From NCBI GenBank assembly GCA_023381535.1, contig JAMCSN010000015.1, positions 1-20,441 of the forward strand: a stretch of 20,441 bases of DNA, in the 5' to 3' direction. Below, piece after piece: positions 12,533 through 20,441 of this stretch; position 1 is the first letter of the stretch; each line of letters opens with the position of its first letter. The translations under genes and the position numbers were made by a program. Below the pieces are notes generated by a model that saw only the letters and a list, made by a program, of their open reading frames with translations, was not told the DNA's origin and did no database searches. Source of the DNA: Bacteroidota bacterium. Its GTDB lineage: Bacteria > Bacteroidota > Ignavibacteria > Ignavibacteriales > Melioribacteraceae.

Positions 12533-15205
12533 TCAACTCTCGATTGCAAATGGAATGCTGATTGAAAAAAGGGCACCGCCGCTTGGTCGGTTGGATGCGG
12601 TAATTGATCCGCCGTGTGCTTCAACAAATCCTTTCGAAATGGACAAACCCAAACCGGTTCCGCCCGCTTTCGTTCCGGGTATCCGGTAAAATTTATCGAA
12701 TAGCTTTTCTAGAGTTTCTTCCGGGAATCCTTTTCCGCTATCTGAAATATTTATGATGCAGTTATTGTTCGACTGTTTTGCCTCAATGTAAATTTCGGAT
12801 TGTTTCGGCGAATACTCAATCGAATTGTGAAGAATATTTCGAAGAGCTTGTTCCATCAATCCGAAATCTAATTTCAGCAGCGGCAAATCTTCTTGAATAT
12901 TAATTTTAATCTTGTGTTCTGCAATTTCACTTTTCATTCTATTCATAACAGAATTTATCAGATCGGAAACGGAATGCCAATCAAGTTTAAGCTTGAGATT
13001 GCCCGATTCCAGGCGAGCCATATCGAGTAAATTTTCCACAAGTCGATTAAGCCGATCCGCGGCAATATTTATTTCCTTAAGAAGATTATTAAGGATTGAT
13101 TTGTTGTTGAAAATTTTTTGGTCGTTCAACGAACTTGCAGCGCCGATAATCGTTGTGATCGGTGTTTTCAACTCATGTGATATCGAATTGAATAAGGTCT
13201 TGTATAATTTTTCCGATTCTTGAACCAGCAGCGATTTTTTTGCAACATCATTCAGATATTCGCGTTCAACCGTATTTGCAATTTGCGCAAGAAAAGTATC
13301 GAGCAAACTTTCTTGATCGAATGAAAGCATCTGCAAATTCGAAGTTTTAATTCCTACCACGCCCAGACTTCCGCTTTTACTTTTCAACGGATAAAAAGTG
13401 AAGCTGCTTAACGAAAGTGTGTTTGAAAATCTTCCCGCTTTCTGACCGTTCATAAAAACCCAATGAGCGATGTGCCATTCGTTGTCATCGAGAGTTACTG
13501 TGCTGGAAGAATGCGGTTTCGTTCTCAGTCTACTTTCAGATTCGTAAAAAATAATAACGACATCGGAATCGAACGTGCGCTTGATTTGATTGACGGTTAC
13601 TTCGGCAATGTCGTCAATTGTATTTGCAGAGGAGAGTTCTTTTGTAAGGTTGTAAAGCGACGAGGTTCTTTGTTCTTTCTGCTGAAGAAATAATTGCTGC
13701 TTGCGGATTTTCGAGGTAAGAAGACCGGCAACGGAAGCCACAATGAAATACATAATCAGCATCAACGTGTCTTCAACCTTGGCTATTGTAAAAGTAAATT
13801 TTGGCGGAATGAAAAAGTAATCCCAGCAGAATGCACTTGAAAGCGCCGCAAGTAAAATTGGCCCCGGCCCAAAATTAAATAGCGGAAGAATGCTGATCGT
13901 CAATAGAAACAAAAGGGAAACCGTTTGATAACCGATGTGGTTTGACACGGAATAAAAAATTACGGTTAAAAGAATTATCAGAAGGAAAGAAAGTATGTAT
14001 CTGTGAAAAGGGGACTGAGGTTTGAGAGTTTCAATCCAAGCTGGTCTTTTGCCGGAAGTTTTTTCTCCGCCGACAACATAAACATTGATGTCGCCGCTTC
14101 GCTTCAACAACTCCCGCACAAAACTTTTTCTAGACAGATTGCTTATTGAATTTGATTCGCGGGTTTTACCGATAATTATTTGTGTTACATTATTTTCCCG
14201 CGCAATTCTAACTAACGCGGAAATAATGTCTGTATCTTGCGTGGTAATAACTTCGGCACCAAGTTCTTTAGCCAGACTAAAATTATCGGCGAGTGTGCTT
14301 TTGTTTTCTTCGGAAATTTTTTGATTCGTTTCCACATACACAGCAATCCATGTTGCTTCCAGCGAGTATGCCAGCCGGCGCGTCCATCGTATCAAATTTG
14401 CCGAGAAGGGACTTGGCCCAATTGCAACCATTAATCGCTGTCCGGATTTCCAAACGATGTCAATGTTCTGTTCGGTTTTGTAATCCCGTAGATCTTTGTC
14501 AACTCTTTCTGCGGTAAGACGTAGTGCCATTTCGCGTAGCGCAGTAAGGTTTCCTTTTCTAAAAAAATTTTGAATTGCTAGCGCTGATTTTTCAATAGTG
14601 TAAACTTTTCCTTCGGATAACCGTTCGAGTAACTTATCAATTGTTATGTCGATCAATTCAACTTCTTCAGCGCGGTCGAAAATTGAATCGGGCACCGTTT
14701 CGCGAACAGTTGTTCCGGTAATTTGATTTACGATTTCTGCGCGACTTTCCAAGTGCTGAACATTGAGAGTTGTGTAAACATCAATTCCGTTGTTAAGCAA
14801 TTCCAGAACATCTTGGTAACGTTTCGCATGTCTGCTGCCGGGAATATTGGTGTGTGCTAATTCATCAACAAGTACAAGTGAGGGATTGAGGGCGAGTATT
14901 GCATCCAAATCTAATTCTTTGAAGTATGAACCGCGGTACTCAATATTTTTTAGTTGTACCGACTCAAGACCGTCGAGCAATTCTTCGGTCTCTGTTCTTC
15001 CGTGAGTTTCAACTATGCCGATAACAACATTAATGCCGTCGCGCCGTGCTTTCTGTGCGGCATTCAGCATTGAATAAGTTTTTCCAACGCCAGCGCACAT
15101 TCCGAAAAATATTTTCAATTTACCCTGAACACTTTCGGATTCTTCTTTTTTAATGCGGTTTAAAAGTTGATCCGGATCAGGTCGTTTTAATTCTTCGTCA
15201 TTCAT
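12533..15205 (-). CDS. kdpD: KdpD sensor histidine kinase
   Basis: An 890-residue membrane sensor, full length for KdpD. Order: KdpD N-terminal domain (about 25-235) with Walker A G35-MCAGVGK-T43 and Walker B-like VDELAHTN (113-120); a universal-stress-protein-like domain (about 250-380, with IIIGKTRES); four transmembrane helices (about 402-500); a GAF-like region (about 515-650); the HisKA box with H677 (SISHELKTP); and a C-terminal HATPase domain (N box ILHNSIEYSP, then SDSGKGFPEE and GGTGLGLSISKGF). It responds to low K+ and osmotic or turgor changes and controls KdpE. In other bacteria the N-terminal or USP domain binds c-di-AMP or is touched by PTS proteins; that is family knowledge, not seen here. 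Its start overlaps the kdpC end by 8 bases. Confidence 0.97.
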   Translation of the reverse strand: MNDEELKRPDPDQLLNRIKKEESESVQGKLKIFFGMCAGVGKTYSMLNAAQKARRDGINVVIGIVETHGRTETEELLDGLESVQLKNIEYRGSYFKELDLDAILALNPSLVLVDELAHTNIPGSRHAKRYQDVLELLNNGIDVYTTLNVQHLESRAEIVNQITGTTVRETVPDSIFDRAEEVELIDITIDKLLERLSEGKVYTIEKSALAIQNFFRKGNLTALREMALRLTAERVDKDLRDYKTEQNIDIVWKSGQRLMVAIGPSPFSANLIRWTRRLAYSLEATWIAVYVETNQKISEENKSTLADNFSLAKELGAEVITTQDTDIISALVRIARENNVTQIIIGKTRESNSISNLSRKSFVRELLKRSGDINVYVVGGEKTSGKRPAWIETLKPQSPFHRYILSFLLIILLTVIFYSVSNHIGYQTVSLLFLLTISILPLFNFGPGPILLAALSSAFCWDYFFIPPKFTFTIAKVEDTLMLIMYFIVASVAGLLTSKIRKQQLFLQQKEQRTSSLYNLTKELSSANTIDDIAEVTVNQIKRTFDSDVVIIFYESESRLRTKPHSSSTVTLDDNEWHIAHWVFMNGQKAGRFSNTLSLSSFTFYPLKSKSGSLGVVGIKTSNLQMLSFDQESLLDTFLAQIANTVEREYLNDVAKKSLLVQESEKLYKTLFNSISHELKTPITTIIGAASSLNDQKIFNNKSILNNLLKEINIAADRLNRLVENLLDMARLESGNLKLKLDWHSVSDLINSVMNRMKSEIAEHKIKINIQEDLPLLKLDFGLMEQALRNILHNSIEYSPKQSEIYIEAKQSNNNCIINISDSGKGFPEETLEKLFDKFYRIPGTKAGGTGLGLSISKGFVEAHGGSITASNRPSGGALFSISIPFAIES

Positions 15206-15788
15206 TTTTTTTACTCAACTCATCCAATTTGATATTGAGCTTAAGCACGTTCACAATTTCAGATCCGAAAATTCCCAATCGCGGGTACTCTGCAAGCGAA
15301 TCTATCAAGTCGTGTAATTTCTCCTTCTGCAATTTATCAAAATTTCTTGCTTTACTAACTCTCTCGAATTGCAGCATAGCACTCGTTTTGGAAATGTCGG
15401 GATCGACACCGCTGGCGGAGGCAAAAAGCATCTCCGAAGGAATTTCATTTCTTTCATTTACGAAATTCGATTGAATGAAATTCTTCTTTCTAAGTTCAAA
15501 TTGTTGAAGAAGCTCTTTACTGGTTGGTCCAAGATTGCTCGCGCCTGATGGCAATGGGTTGAAATTAATGGACGATGGTCGCGGCCAAAAATATTTTTCG
15601 CCGGTGAAATTTTGAGCAATCAAAAACGATCCCTTCACTTCGCCGTTTTTTACGGAGAGGCTTCCGTTGGCTTTATCATAAAAAAGTAACTGCCCGATAA
15701 GATAAATAACTAGCGGGTAGACCAATCCCAACGTAACGGTGAAAACAAGAAGAACCTTTAGCGAACTTATCAATGACTTTTTCAGCAT
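15198..15788 (-). CDS. kdpC: Potassium-transporting ATPase subunit C
   Basis: A 196-residue single-pass membrane protein, needed for assembly and high-affinity function of KdpFABC. One N-terminal helix (about 9-35) is followed by a periplasmic domain with the KdpC hallmarks GEKYFWPRPSS (about 63-73), NLGPTSKEL and ASASGVDPDIS. The motif often reads GLDPHIS in others, so the H-to-D change is a minor variation. It lies 9 nt after kdpB and overlaps kdpD by 8 nt, so translation of kdpC and kdpD is coupled. Confidence 0.95.
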   Translation of the reverse strand: MLKKSLISSLKVLLVFTVTLGLVYPLVIYLIGQLLFYDKANGSLSVKNGEVKGSFLIAQNFTGEKYFWPRPSSINFNPLPSGASNLGPTSKELLQQFELRKKNFIQSNFVNERNEIPSEMLFASASGVDPDISKTSAMLQFERVSKARNFDKLQKEKLHDLIDSLAEYPRLGIFGSEIVNVLKLNIKLDELSKKNE

Positions 15789-15797
15789 AACAAATCC

Positions 15798-17909
15798 TCA
15801 GACCAATTTGAGCGAAACTAAAATCAAATCTATTAACTTAATGCAGATGAAAGGAACAACCAGTCCGCCGGCACCGTAAACGAGAATATTCCTTTTGAGT
15901 AAATTCGCCGCACTCTCCGGACGGTATTTAATTCCTTTCAGCGCTAATGGAATAAGAAAAATTATAATGATCGCGTTAAAAATTATTGCGCTCAAGATCG
16001 CGCTCTGCGGTGTTGCAAGATGCATTACGTTCAAAATTGAGAGCGGCCCGTTAATTCCGTTCGTTGAAAAAAGTGAAAGCGCAATTGCCGGAATAATCGC
16101 AAAATACTTTGACACATCGTTTGCGATGCTGAATGTTGTAAGCGCTCCGCGCGTCATTAACAATTGTTTTCCGATTTCAACCACTTCAATCAACTTTGTC
16201 GGATTGCTGTCAAGGTCAATCATATTTCCGGCTTTGCGTGCGGCTTGAGTTCCACTGTTCATTGCAATTCCAACATCGGCCTGGGCGAGAGCCGGCGCAT
16301 CATTGGTTCCGTCGCCGATCATTCCAACCATTTTTCCTTGCGATTGTTCATCGCGTATTCTTTTTAATTTGTCTTCCGGTTTTGCCTCAGAAATAAAATC
16401 ATCAACTCCCGCTTCCGCCGCGATTGCAGTTGCCGTCAGTTTGTTGTCGCCGGTAATCATAACGGTTCGGATTCCCATTTTCCGAAGCTGTGCAAATCTT
16501 TCCTGAATGCCGCCTTTCACAACATCTTTCAGCTGAATCACGCCAAGAATTTTTTTGTTTTCGACGACAATCAATGGTGTGCCGCCCGACAGCGCAATAT
16601 CGACACCGATCATTTGTGTGAATAAATATTCGGATTGTGCGTTAAGATTAATGTTCGTTTCTTTTGAAAGATATCTTCTGATGGCTTCAAGCGAACCTTT
16701 TCGGATGATTCTTTCCGGTGAATTATTTGTCGCGAGAATATTTACCCCGCTCATTTGAGTTTGCGCGCTGAATGGAACGAACTGCGCATTAAGTTCATGA
16801 ATATTTCTCCCTCTAATTTCGAACCGTTCTTTTGCCAGCACTACGATTGATCGTCCTTCGGGTGTTTCGTCTGCAAGCGAGGCGAGTTGAGCCGCATCCG
16901 CCAAATAGTTTTCAGTCACGTCAAGCGCTGGAATAAATTCCGTTGCCATTCTGTTGCCAAGCGTGATTGTGCCGGTTTTATCGAGAAGAAGAACATCAAT
17001 GTCACCGGCGGCTTCAACAGCTCTTCCGCTCATCGCAATTACATTATGCTGAAGAAGCCGGTCCATTCCGCTGATTCCGATTGCGCTTAGCAGACCGCCG
17101 ATTGTTGTTGGAATCAAACAAACTAAAAGAGAAACCAAAACTGGAATTGAAACCGAACTCACATTCTGCGAAAGTGTAATGTTGTAGTAGTTCATAAAAA
17201 ATTTCAGAGAGACAACCACAACAAGAAAAACTATTGTTAATCCGGAAAGAAGAATTGATAGTGCAATTTCGTTGGGAGTCTTTTTTCTTTTTGCATTTTC
17301 CACCAGCGCAATCATTTTATCAATGTACGTCTCACCCGGGTTGGAGGTGACTCTGATGGTGATTCTATCACTAAGAACTTTTGTTCCGCCTGTAACGGCG
17401 CTTCTGTCTCCGCCGCTTTCTCTAATGACCGGCGCTGATTCACCAGTGATTGCAGATTCATCAACACTGGCAATTCCATCGATCACTTCACCGTCTGCGG
17501 GAATTATATCGCCGGCTTCGCAAACCACAAGATCATTTTTCCGCAAGTCGAGCGCCGATACTTGAATTTCTTTAGAATCGACCATCTTTTTTGCAAGCGT
17601 GTTGGTTCTAGATTTGCGGAGATTTTCCGATTGAGCTTTGCCTCTACCCTCGGCGATTGCTTCTGCAAAGTTGGCAAACAATACCGTGAACCATAACCAA
17701 ATTGCAATTTGAAAATTGAATAACGAAAAAGTCCCGTTGAATAAATCAGAGAAAAAAATAAGGGTTGTTAAAAATGCGCCAATTCCAACAATAAATATTA
17801 CCGGATTTTTGATGAGGTAAAACGGATTCAGTTTTACGAACGAATCTAAAATTGCTTTTGAGATTATTGATTTATCAAAAAGCGGAACAGTATGTTTTTT
17901 CGTTTCCAT
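15798..17909 (-). CDS. kdpB: Potassium-transporting P-type ATPase catalytic subunit B
   Basis: A 703-residue P-type ATPase subunit, slightly longer than E. coli KdpB. It hydrolyses ATP to drive K+ movement through KdpA. Motifs in place: actuator-domain TGES (155-158), whose serine is the inhibitory phosphorylation site in the E. coli protein; the membrane motif CLIPTTIGG (about 264-272); the phosphorylated aspartate D310 in [17 protein letters not shown]; and the hinge [13 protein letters not shown]. Seven or so transmembrane helices are visible in the expected places. No frameshift or missing catalytic residue was seen. It starts 18 nt after the kdpA stop and lacks a clear ribosome site. Confidence 0.97.
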   Translation of the reverse strand: METKKHTVPLFDKSIISKAILDSFVKLNPFYLIKNPVIFIVGIGAFLTTLIFFSDLFNGTFSLFNFQIAIWLWFTVLFANFAEAIAEGRGKAQSENLRKSRTNTLAKKMVDSKEIQVSALDLRKNDLVVCEAGDIIPADGEVIDGIASVDESAITGESAPVIRESGGDRSAVTGGTKVLSDRITIRVTSNPGETYIDKMIALVENAKRKKTPNEIALSILLSGLTIVFLVVVVSLKFFMNYYNITLSQNVSSVSIPVLVSLLVCLIPTTIGGLLSAIGISGMDRLLQHNVIAMSGRAVEAAGDIDVLLLDKTGTITLGNRMATEFIPALDVTENYLADAAQLASLADETPEGRSIVVLAKERFEIRGRNIHELNAQFVPFSAQTQMSGVNILATNNSPERIIRKGSLEAIRRYLSKETNINLNAQSEYLFTQMIGVDIALSGGTPLIVVENKKILGVIQLKDVVKGGIQERFAQLRKMGIRTVMITGDNKLTATAIAAEAGVDDFISEAKPEDKLKRIRDEQSQGKMVGMIGDGTNDAPALAQADVGIAMNSGTQAARKAGNMIDLDSNPTKLIEVVEIGKQLLMTRGALTTFSIANDVSKYFAIIPAIALSLFSTNGINGPLSILNVMHLATPQSAILSAIIFNAIIIIFLIPLALKGIKYRPESAANLLKRNILVYGAGGLVVPFICIKLIDLILVSLKLV

Positions 17910-17927
17910 GAGTAGTAGAAGTTTTTC

Positions 17928-19622
17928 TTAGAAAGTTATTTTCAAATTCATTAAAAGATGCTCGAGTAGGGGACCTATAGATAGAACAGGAAAGAACGTT
18001 AAAGCCCCAACAATTATTATCACGCCGAAAAGCAAAAAGGCAAACAGAAAATTATCTGTCGCCAGTGTTCCGGTTGTTGCCGGCGCAATGTTTTTCTTAA
18101 CCAAACTGCCGGCTATTGCAAGTATCGGAACGATAACGCCGTATCTCCCGATGACCATTGCCAACGCTAAGAGAACGTTATAGAAATTTGTGTTAGTGTT
18201 TAATCCGGCAAATGCACTGCCGTTATTCCCTCCTGCGGAAGTAAATGCGTACAAAATTTCTGATAGACCGTGAGGACCTTTGTTTGATAAGCTTGATAAT
18301 CCCGCATTGGAAATAACTGCTACTGCAGTGAAAACAAGAATTATTATGCTAGGAAGCAGAACCGCGAGTATAGAAAATTTAATTTCATAAGCTTCGATCT
18401 TCTTACCAAAATATTCCGGCGTTCTTCCTACCATCAATCCCGAAATGAAAACAGTAATCACAATGAACAAAAACATTCCGTATAAACCGGAACCGACGCC
18501 GCCGAAAATAATTTCGCCAAGCTGAATGTTGAGCATTGAAACAAGTCCGGATACGGGCGACATACTGCTTATCATCGAGTTAACCGATCCGTTGGAAGCA
18601 ACCGTTGTCGCTACCGACCAAAGAACGCTGTTGAAAATTCCGAAGCGAGTTTCTTTTCCTTCCATCAATTGGTTTGTATGGAAAATCGGGTTGTTCGCCG
18701 TCTCCGATAAGTATGAAACGACGACTCCGAATACAAAAACAAAAAGCATCACGCTGAAAATTGTCCAGGCATGTTTTTTCGATCCTAACATTTTGCCGTA
18801 AGTGAAAACCAAGGAAGCAGGTATCAGCAGAATCGAAAGCACTTGCAGAAAATTTGAAAGTGGTGTTGGATTCTCAAACGGGAATGCACTGTTAGTATTA
18901 AAAAATCCGCCGCCGTTGGTTCCCAGTTGCTTAACTGCAATTTGCGACACCGCCGGTCCCAGCGGAATTATTTGCGACGTGCCTTCAAGAGTTGTTGCCG
19001 TTACCACATGATCAAAAGTTTGAACAACACCTTGTGAGATCAATATAATAGATAAAAGAAATGACAGCGGAAGCAGCACGTACAGAACCGCGCGGGTTAC
19101 GTCAACCCAAAAGTTGCCAAGATGTTTTCCGTTGCGTGTTGCGATTCCTCTAATTAGTGCGATCATCACTGCAATTCCCGTTGCGGCGCTCAAAAAATTT
19201 TGAACAGTCATTCCGATCATCTGAACAAAATAACTCAATGTTGTCTCGCCGGCGTACGATTGCCAATTTGTGTTAGTCGTAAAACTCACAGCCGTGTTTA
19301 AAGCTAAAAGAAGGTCAACATTGGGAAGATGCTGTGGATTAAGCGGCAAAGATTGTTGAACAATTTGAATTATGAACAGAACTAAAAATCCGAGCAGATT
19401 GAAAATCAATAACTGAACTGCGTACTCTTTCCAATCCATCTGATCATGCGTATTGATTCTAACCAAACGGTAAAACGCGGATTCAATTTTTGAAAAAACC
19501 GGCGACAAAAAATTTCTTTCTCCTTGAAAAACTTTTGCGAAAAAATTTCCCAATGGAACGGAAAGTAAAACCAGCACACCGACGAAAATTAATAATTGAA
19601 GTAGATCATTGAGGTAGTTCAT
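17928..19622 (-). CDS. kdpA: Potassium-transporting ATPase subunit A (K+ channel-like subunit)
   Basis: A 564-residue, roughly ten-helix membrane protein of the superfamily of K+ transporters. It binds K+ and provides the selectivity filter. The four filter segments are recognisable: TTNTNW (115-120), GTNGGGFFN (234-242), ATTVASNGS (338-346) and SAGGNNGSAF (462-471). Length and order match the family, and no defect is seen. It begins 10 nt after the kdpF stop and is followed by kdpB in the same operon. Confidence 0.97.
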   Translation of the reverse strand: MNYLNDLLQLLIFVGVLVLLSVPLGNFFAKVFQGERNFLSPVFSKIESAFYRLVRINTHDQMDWKEYAVQLLIFNLLGFLVLFIIQIVQQSLPLNPQHLPNVDLLLALNTAVSFTTNTNWQSYAGETTLSYFVQMIGMTVQNFLSAATGIAVMIALIRGIATRNGKHLGNFWVDVTRAVLYVLLPLSFLLSIILISQGVVQTFDHVVTATTLEGTSQIIPLGPAVSQIAVKQLGTNGGGFFNTNSAFPFENPTPLSNFLQVLSILLIPASLVFTYGKMLGSKKHAWTIFSVMLFVFVFGVVVSYLSETANNPIFHTNQLMEGKETRFGIFNSVLWSVATTVASNGSVNSMISSMSPVSGLVSMLNIQLGEIIFGGVGSGLYGMFLFIVITVFISGLMVGRTPEYFGKKIEAYEIKFSILAVLLPSIIILVFTAVAVISNAGLSSLSNKGPHGLSEILYAFTSAGGNNGSAFAGLNTNTNFYNVLLALAMVIGRYGVIVPILAIAGSLVKKNIAPATTGTLATDNFLFAFLLFGVIIIVGALTFFPVLSIGPLLEHLLMNLKITF

Positions 19623-19632
19623 AAATGTCCGT

Positions 19633-19716
19633 TTAGAATTTTTCCGGCTTAATTAATGTATAGACTAAGTACACTAACAGCATAAATGCAATTCCAAGTG
19701 AGATAATATCAAACAT
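19633..19716 (-). CDS. kdpF: KdpF small stabilising subunit
   Basis: A 27-residue single-helix peptide beginning MFDIISLGIAFML and ending IKPEKF. Length, hydrophobicity and place directly before kdpA match KdpF, a lipid-like stabiliser of the KdpABC complex. The ATG at 19716 has AAGAGA 5-6 nt upstream and lies about 29 nt from the predicted transcript start. It is short enough to be missed by standard gene calling. Confidence 0.9.
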   Translation of the reverse strand: MFDIISLGIAFMLLVYLVYTLIKPEKF

Positions 19717-19751
19717 AATTTCTCTTTTTTGAGGCGAAACTTACTGTTTGG

Positions 19752-19804
19752 ATTATAAACCGGTTGTAAAAAGATCGACCGATTACATAAAGATTTCGTA
19801 AAGA
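19752..19804 (-). promoter_or_regulatory. kdp promoter with tandem KdpE-type site
   Basis: Read on the minus strand, TCTTTACGAAATCTTTATG (19804-19786) holds TCTTTA(C/T)G twice, 11 bp apart, the spacing usual for OmpR/PhoB-family dimers. It is 28 nt upstream of a TATAAT -10 box (19757-19752). The -35 region is poor, as expected for an activator-dependent promoter. The assignment to KdpE is inferred from position. Confidence 0.65.
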
Positions 19805-19842
19805 TGAAATAGAACTTTTGGGTTAAGGATGTCCTGGATTAG
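19753..19842 (-). repeat. Promoter direct repeat, copy 1 (upstream of kdpF)
   Basis: This 90-bp block is about 83% identical (roughly 75 of 90 positions, one gap) to 20228-20316, in the same orientation. It covers the -10 box, the tandem site and a further upstream part reading CTAATCC-GGACAT and TAACC-AAAAGT on the minus strand. That upstream part is conserved although it is not part of the core promoter. Confidence 0.88.
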
Positions 19843-19874
19843 TTTTATTAATGAACAGTTTCAAGATTTAATTA

Positions 19875-20186
19875 TTACTCAAATATTTTCAGTATAAGGT
19901 ATAACAGAACCCACAAGATGAAAAAAATTGTTAATGCAACAGCCGGAACAAAAAATGCTAAGTAAGCAAATGAAAGAATAAAGGGGGGCATATTTTTGAG
20001 CTGTGCGGGCAAATCGGCGAAGAGGACCGAATATTTATTCGGATGATTGGCTGCAAGGAATATTGAACACGGCACCCAAATTATGTACAATAACAAAAAA
20101 ACATTTCGAATATAAAGATGAAACTTGAACTTTGAGCTCGTCATCGTTCCGTTATCTTTCAACGAATTATTTTCTTGGTGATCCAT
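19875..20186 (-). CDS. Small two-helix membrane protein under a kdp-like promoter
   Basis: A 103-residue protein I do not recognise. A hydrophilic N-terminus (about 1-25, MDHQENNSLKDNG) precedes one helix at about 28-47 (VFLLLYIIWVPCSIFLAA). A polar loop of about 24 residues follows, then a long hydrophobic stretch at about 70-101 (FILSFAYLAFFVPAVALTIF) with prolines and aromatics. The frame is open to a TTG at 20213, but that lies only 6-7 nt past the predicted transcript start and has no ribosome site, so the ATG at 20186 is preferred. It lies upstream of kdpF on the same strand. Its promoter duplicates the kdp promoter, so it is probably induced together with kdp. A role in potassium or osmotic adaptation is inference from this context only. 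Confidence 0.7.
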   Translation of the reverse strand: MDHQENNSLKDNGTMTSSKFKFHLYIRNVFLLLYIIWVPCSIFLAANHPNKYSVLFADLPAQLKNMPPFILSFAYLAFFVPAVALTIFFILWVLLYLILKIFE

Positions 20187-20226
20187 CTTTATTGGTCCAC
20201 TTTTCTGTAGCAAAACTAAATTTTGT

Positions 20227-20279
20227 TTTATAAACCGACTGTAAAAAGATATACCGATTCCATAAGGATTTCATAAAGA
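20227..20279 (-). promoter_or_regulatory. Second kdp-type promoter, for the small membrane protein
   Basis: On the minus strand, TCTTTATGAAATCCTTATG (20279-20261) repeats the tandem-site pattern with 11-bp period. It is followed after 28 nt, exactly as at kdpF, by TATAAA (20232-20227). The predicted transcript start is near 20220, giving a leader of about 34 nt to the ATG at 20186. Confidence 0.6.
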
Positions 20280-20316
20280 CGAAAAACACTTTTAGGTTAG
20301 AAATGTCCGGGATTAG
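20228..20316 (-). repeat. Promoter direct repeat, copy 2
   Basis: An 89-bp partner of 19753-19842, shifted by 475 bp. It ends exactly where the right terminal inverted repeat starts (20317). Differences are scattered, so the duplication is not recent, while both promoter elements and their spacing are kept. Confidence 0.88.
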
Positions 20317-20441
20317 CCCATTGCCTCATAATAAAATCTGACTATTGTAATATTAAAAAGAACATTAGGTGACTAAATATTATAACGAACAAAATAAAGG
20401 AAGCGCAGAGAAATAATCAACGTACGGCAATAGTAGAACAT
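20317..20441 (-). repeat. Right copy of 125-bp terminal inverted repeat
   Basis: Reverse complement of 72-196 with one mismatch (A at 20385 against C at 128). It runs to the last base of the window, so its outer end is not seen. No open frame, tRNA-like fold or transposase fragment is visible in it. Confidence 0.9.

Noticed and set aside
19623..19760. Potassium or c-di-AMP riboswitch in front of the kdp operon
   Set aside because: The predicted leader between the -10 box and kdpF is only about 30 nt, too short for a known riboswitch.
1..20441. tRNA, rRNA, CRISPR array, transposase or prophage genes
   Set aside because: Neither strand shows a tRNA T-loop and acceptor pattern, regularly spaced repeats, integrase or transposase motifs, or phage structural genes.

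Overview
The window looks like a whole assembled contig from an AT-rich bacterium (about 40% G+C by eye). Protein style suggests the Bacteroidota/Chlorobiota/Ignavibacteria group, but no rRNA or other phylogenetic marker is present, so this is only a tentative inference. It is housekeeping and regulatory chromosome rather than phage or plasmid. I see no tRNA, rRNA, CRISPR array or transposase. Both ends carry the same sequence in opposite orientation (72-196 and 20317-20441, 125 bp, one mismatch). The contig therefore probably ends in a genomic repeat.

Layout. 206-850 (minus): a RelE-like toxin and its antitoxin behind a recognisable promoter and a perfect palindrome. 1010-2828 (minus): a LuxR-type response regulator and a membrane PAS histidine kinase with overlapping reading frames. 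2988-3188 (plus): a small charged unknown protein with a good sigma70-type promoter. 3270-3917 (minus): a transglutaminase-like protein. 4039-8493 (minus): a full glutamate synthase large subunit (gltB) with no gltD beside it. 8817-9659 (minus): a D-amino-acid aminotransferase. 9803-10339 (minus): glutaredoxin followed by groES, then a terminator. 10482-11836 (plus): an unusual thioredoxin and a thioredoxin-reductase-like gene cut by one in-frame TAA; this pair is divergent from glutaredoxin-groES across a shared inverted repeat. 11838-19716 (minus): a complete kdpFABCDE operon for high-affinity potassium uptake and its sensor/regulator. 19875-20186 (minus): a small two-helix membrane protein of unknown function.

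The kdp operon works as one unit. KdpFABC is the K+-pumping P-type ATPase, KdpD senses potassium or turgor status, and KdpE should activate the promoter just upstream of kdpF. That promoter carries a tandem TCTTTA(C/T)G repeat with 11-bp period, 28 nt upstream of a TATAAT box. The most interesting observation is that this roughly 90-bp promoter block is present a second time, with the same geometry, upstream of the unknown 103-residue membrane protein. This suggests a second, undescribed KdpDE target next to kdp.

The second point of interest is the redox pair at 10482-11836. The thioredoxin has CCGRMGPMC where WCGPC is expected. The reductase lacks the arginine motif that usually binds NADPH. 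The reductase reading frame is also interrupted by a stop codon while otherwise intact.
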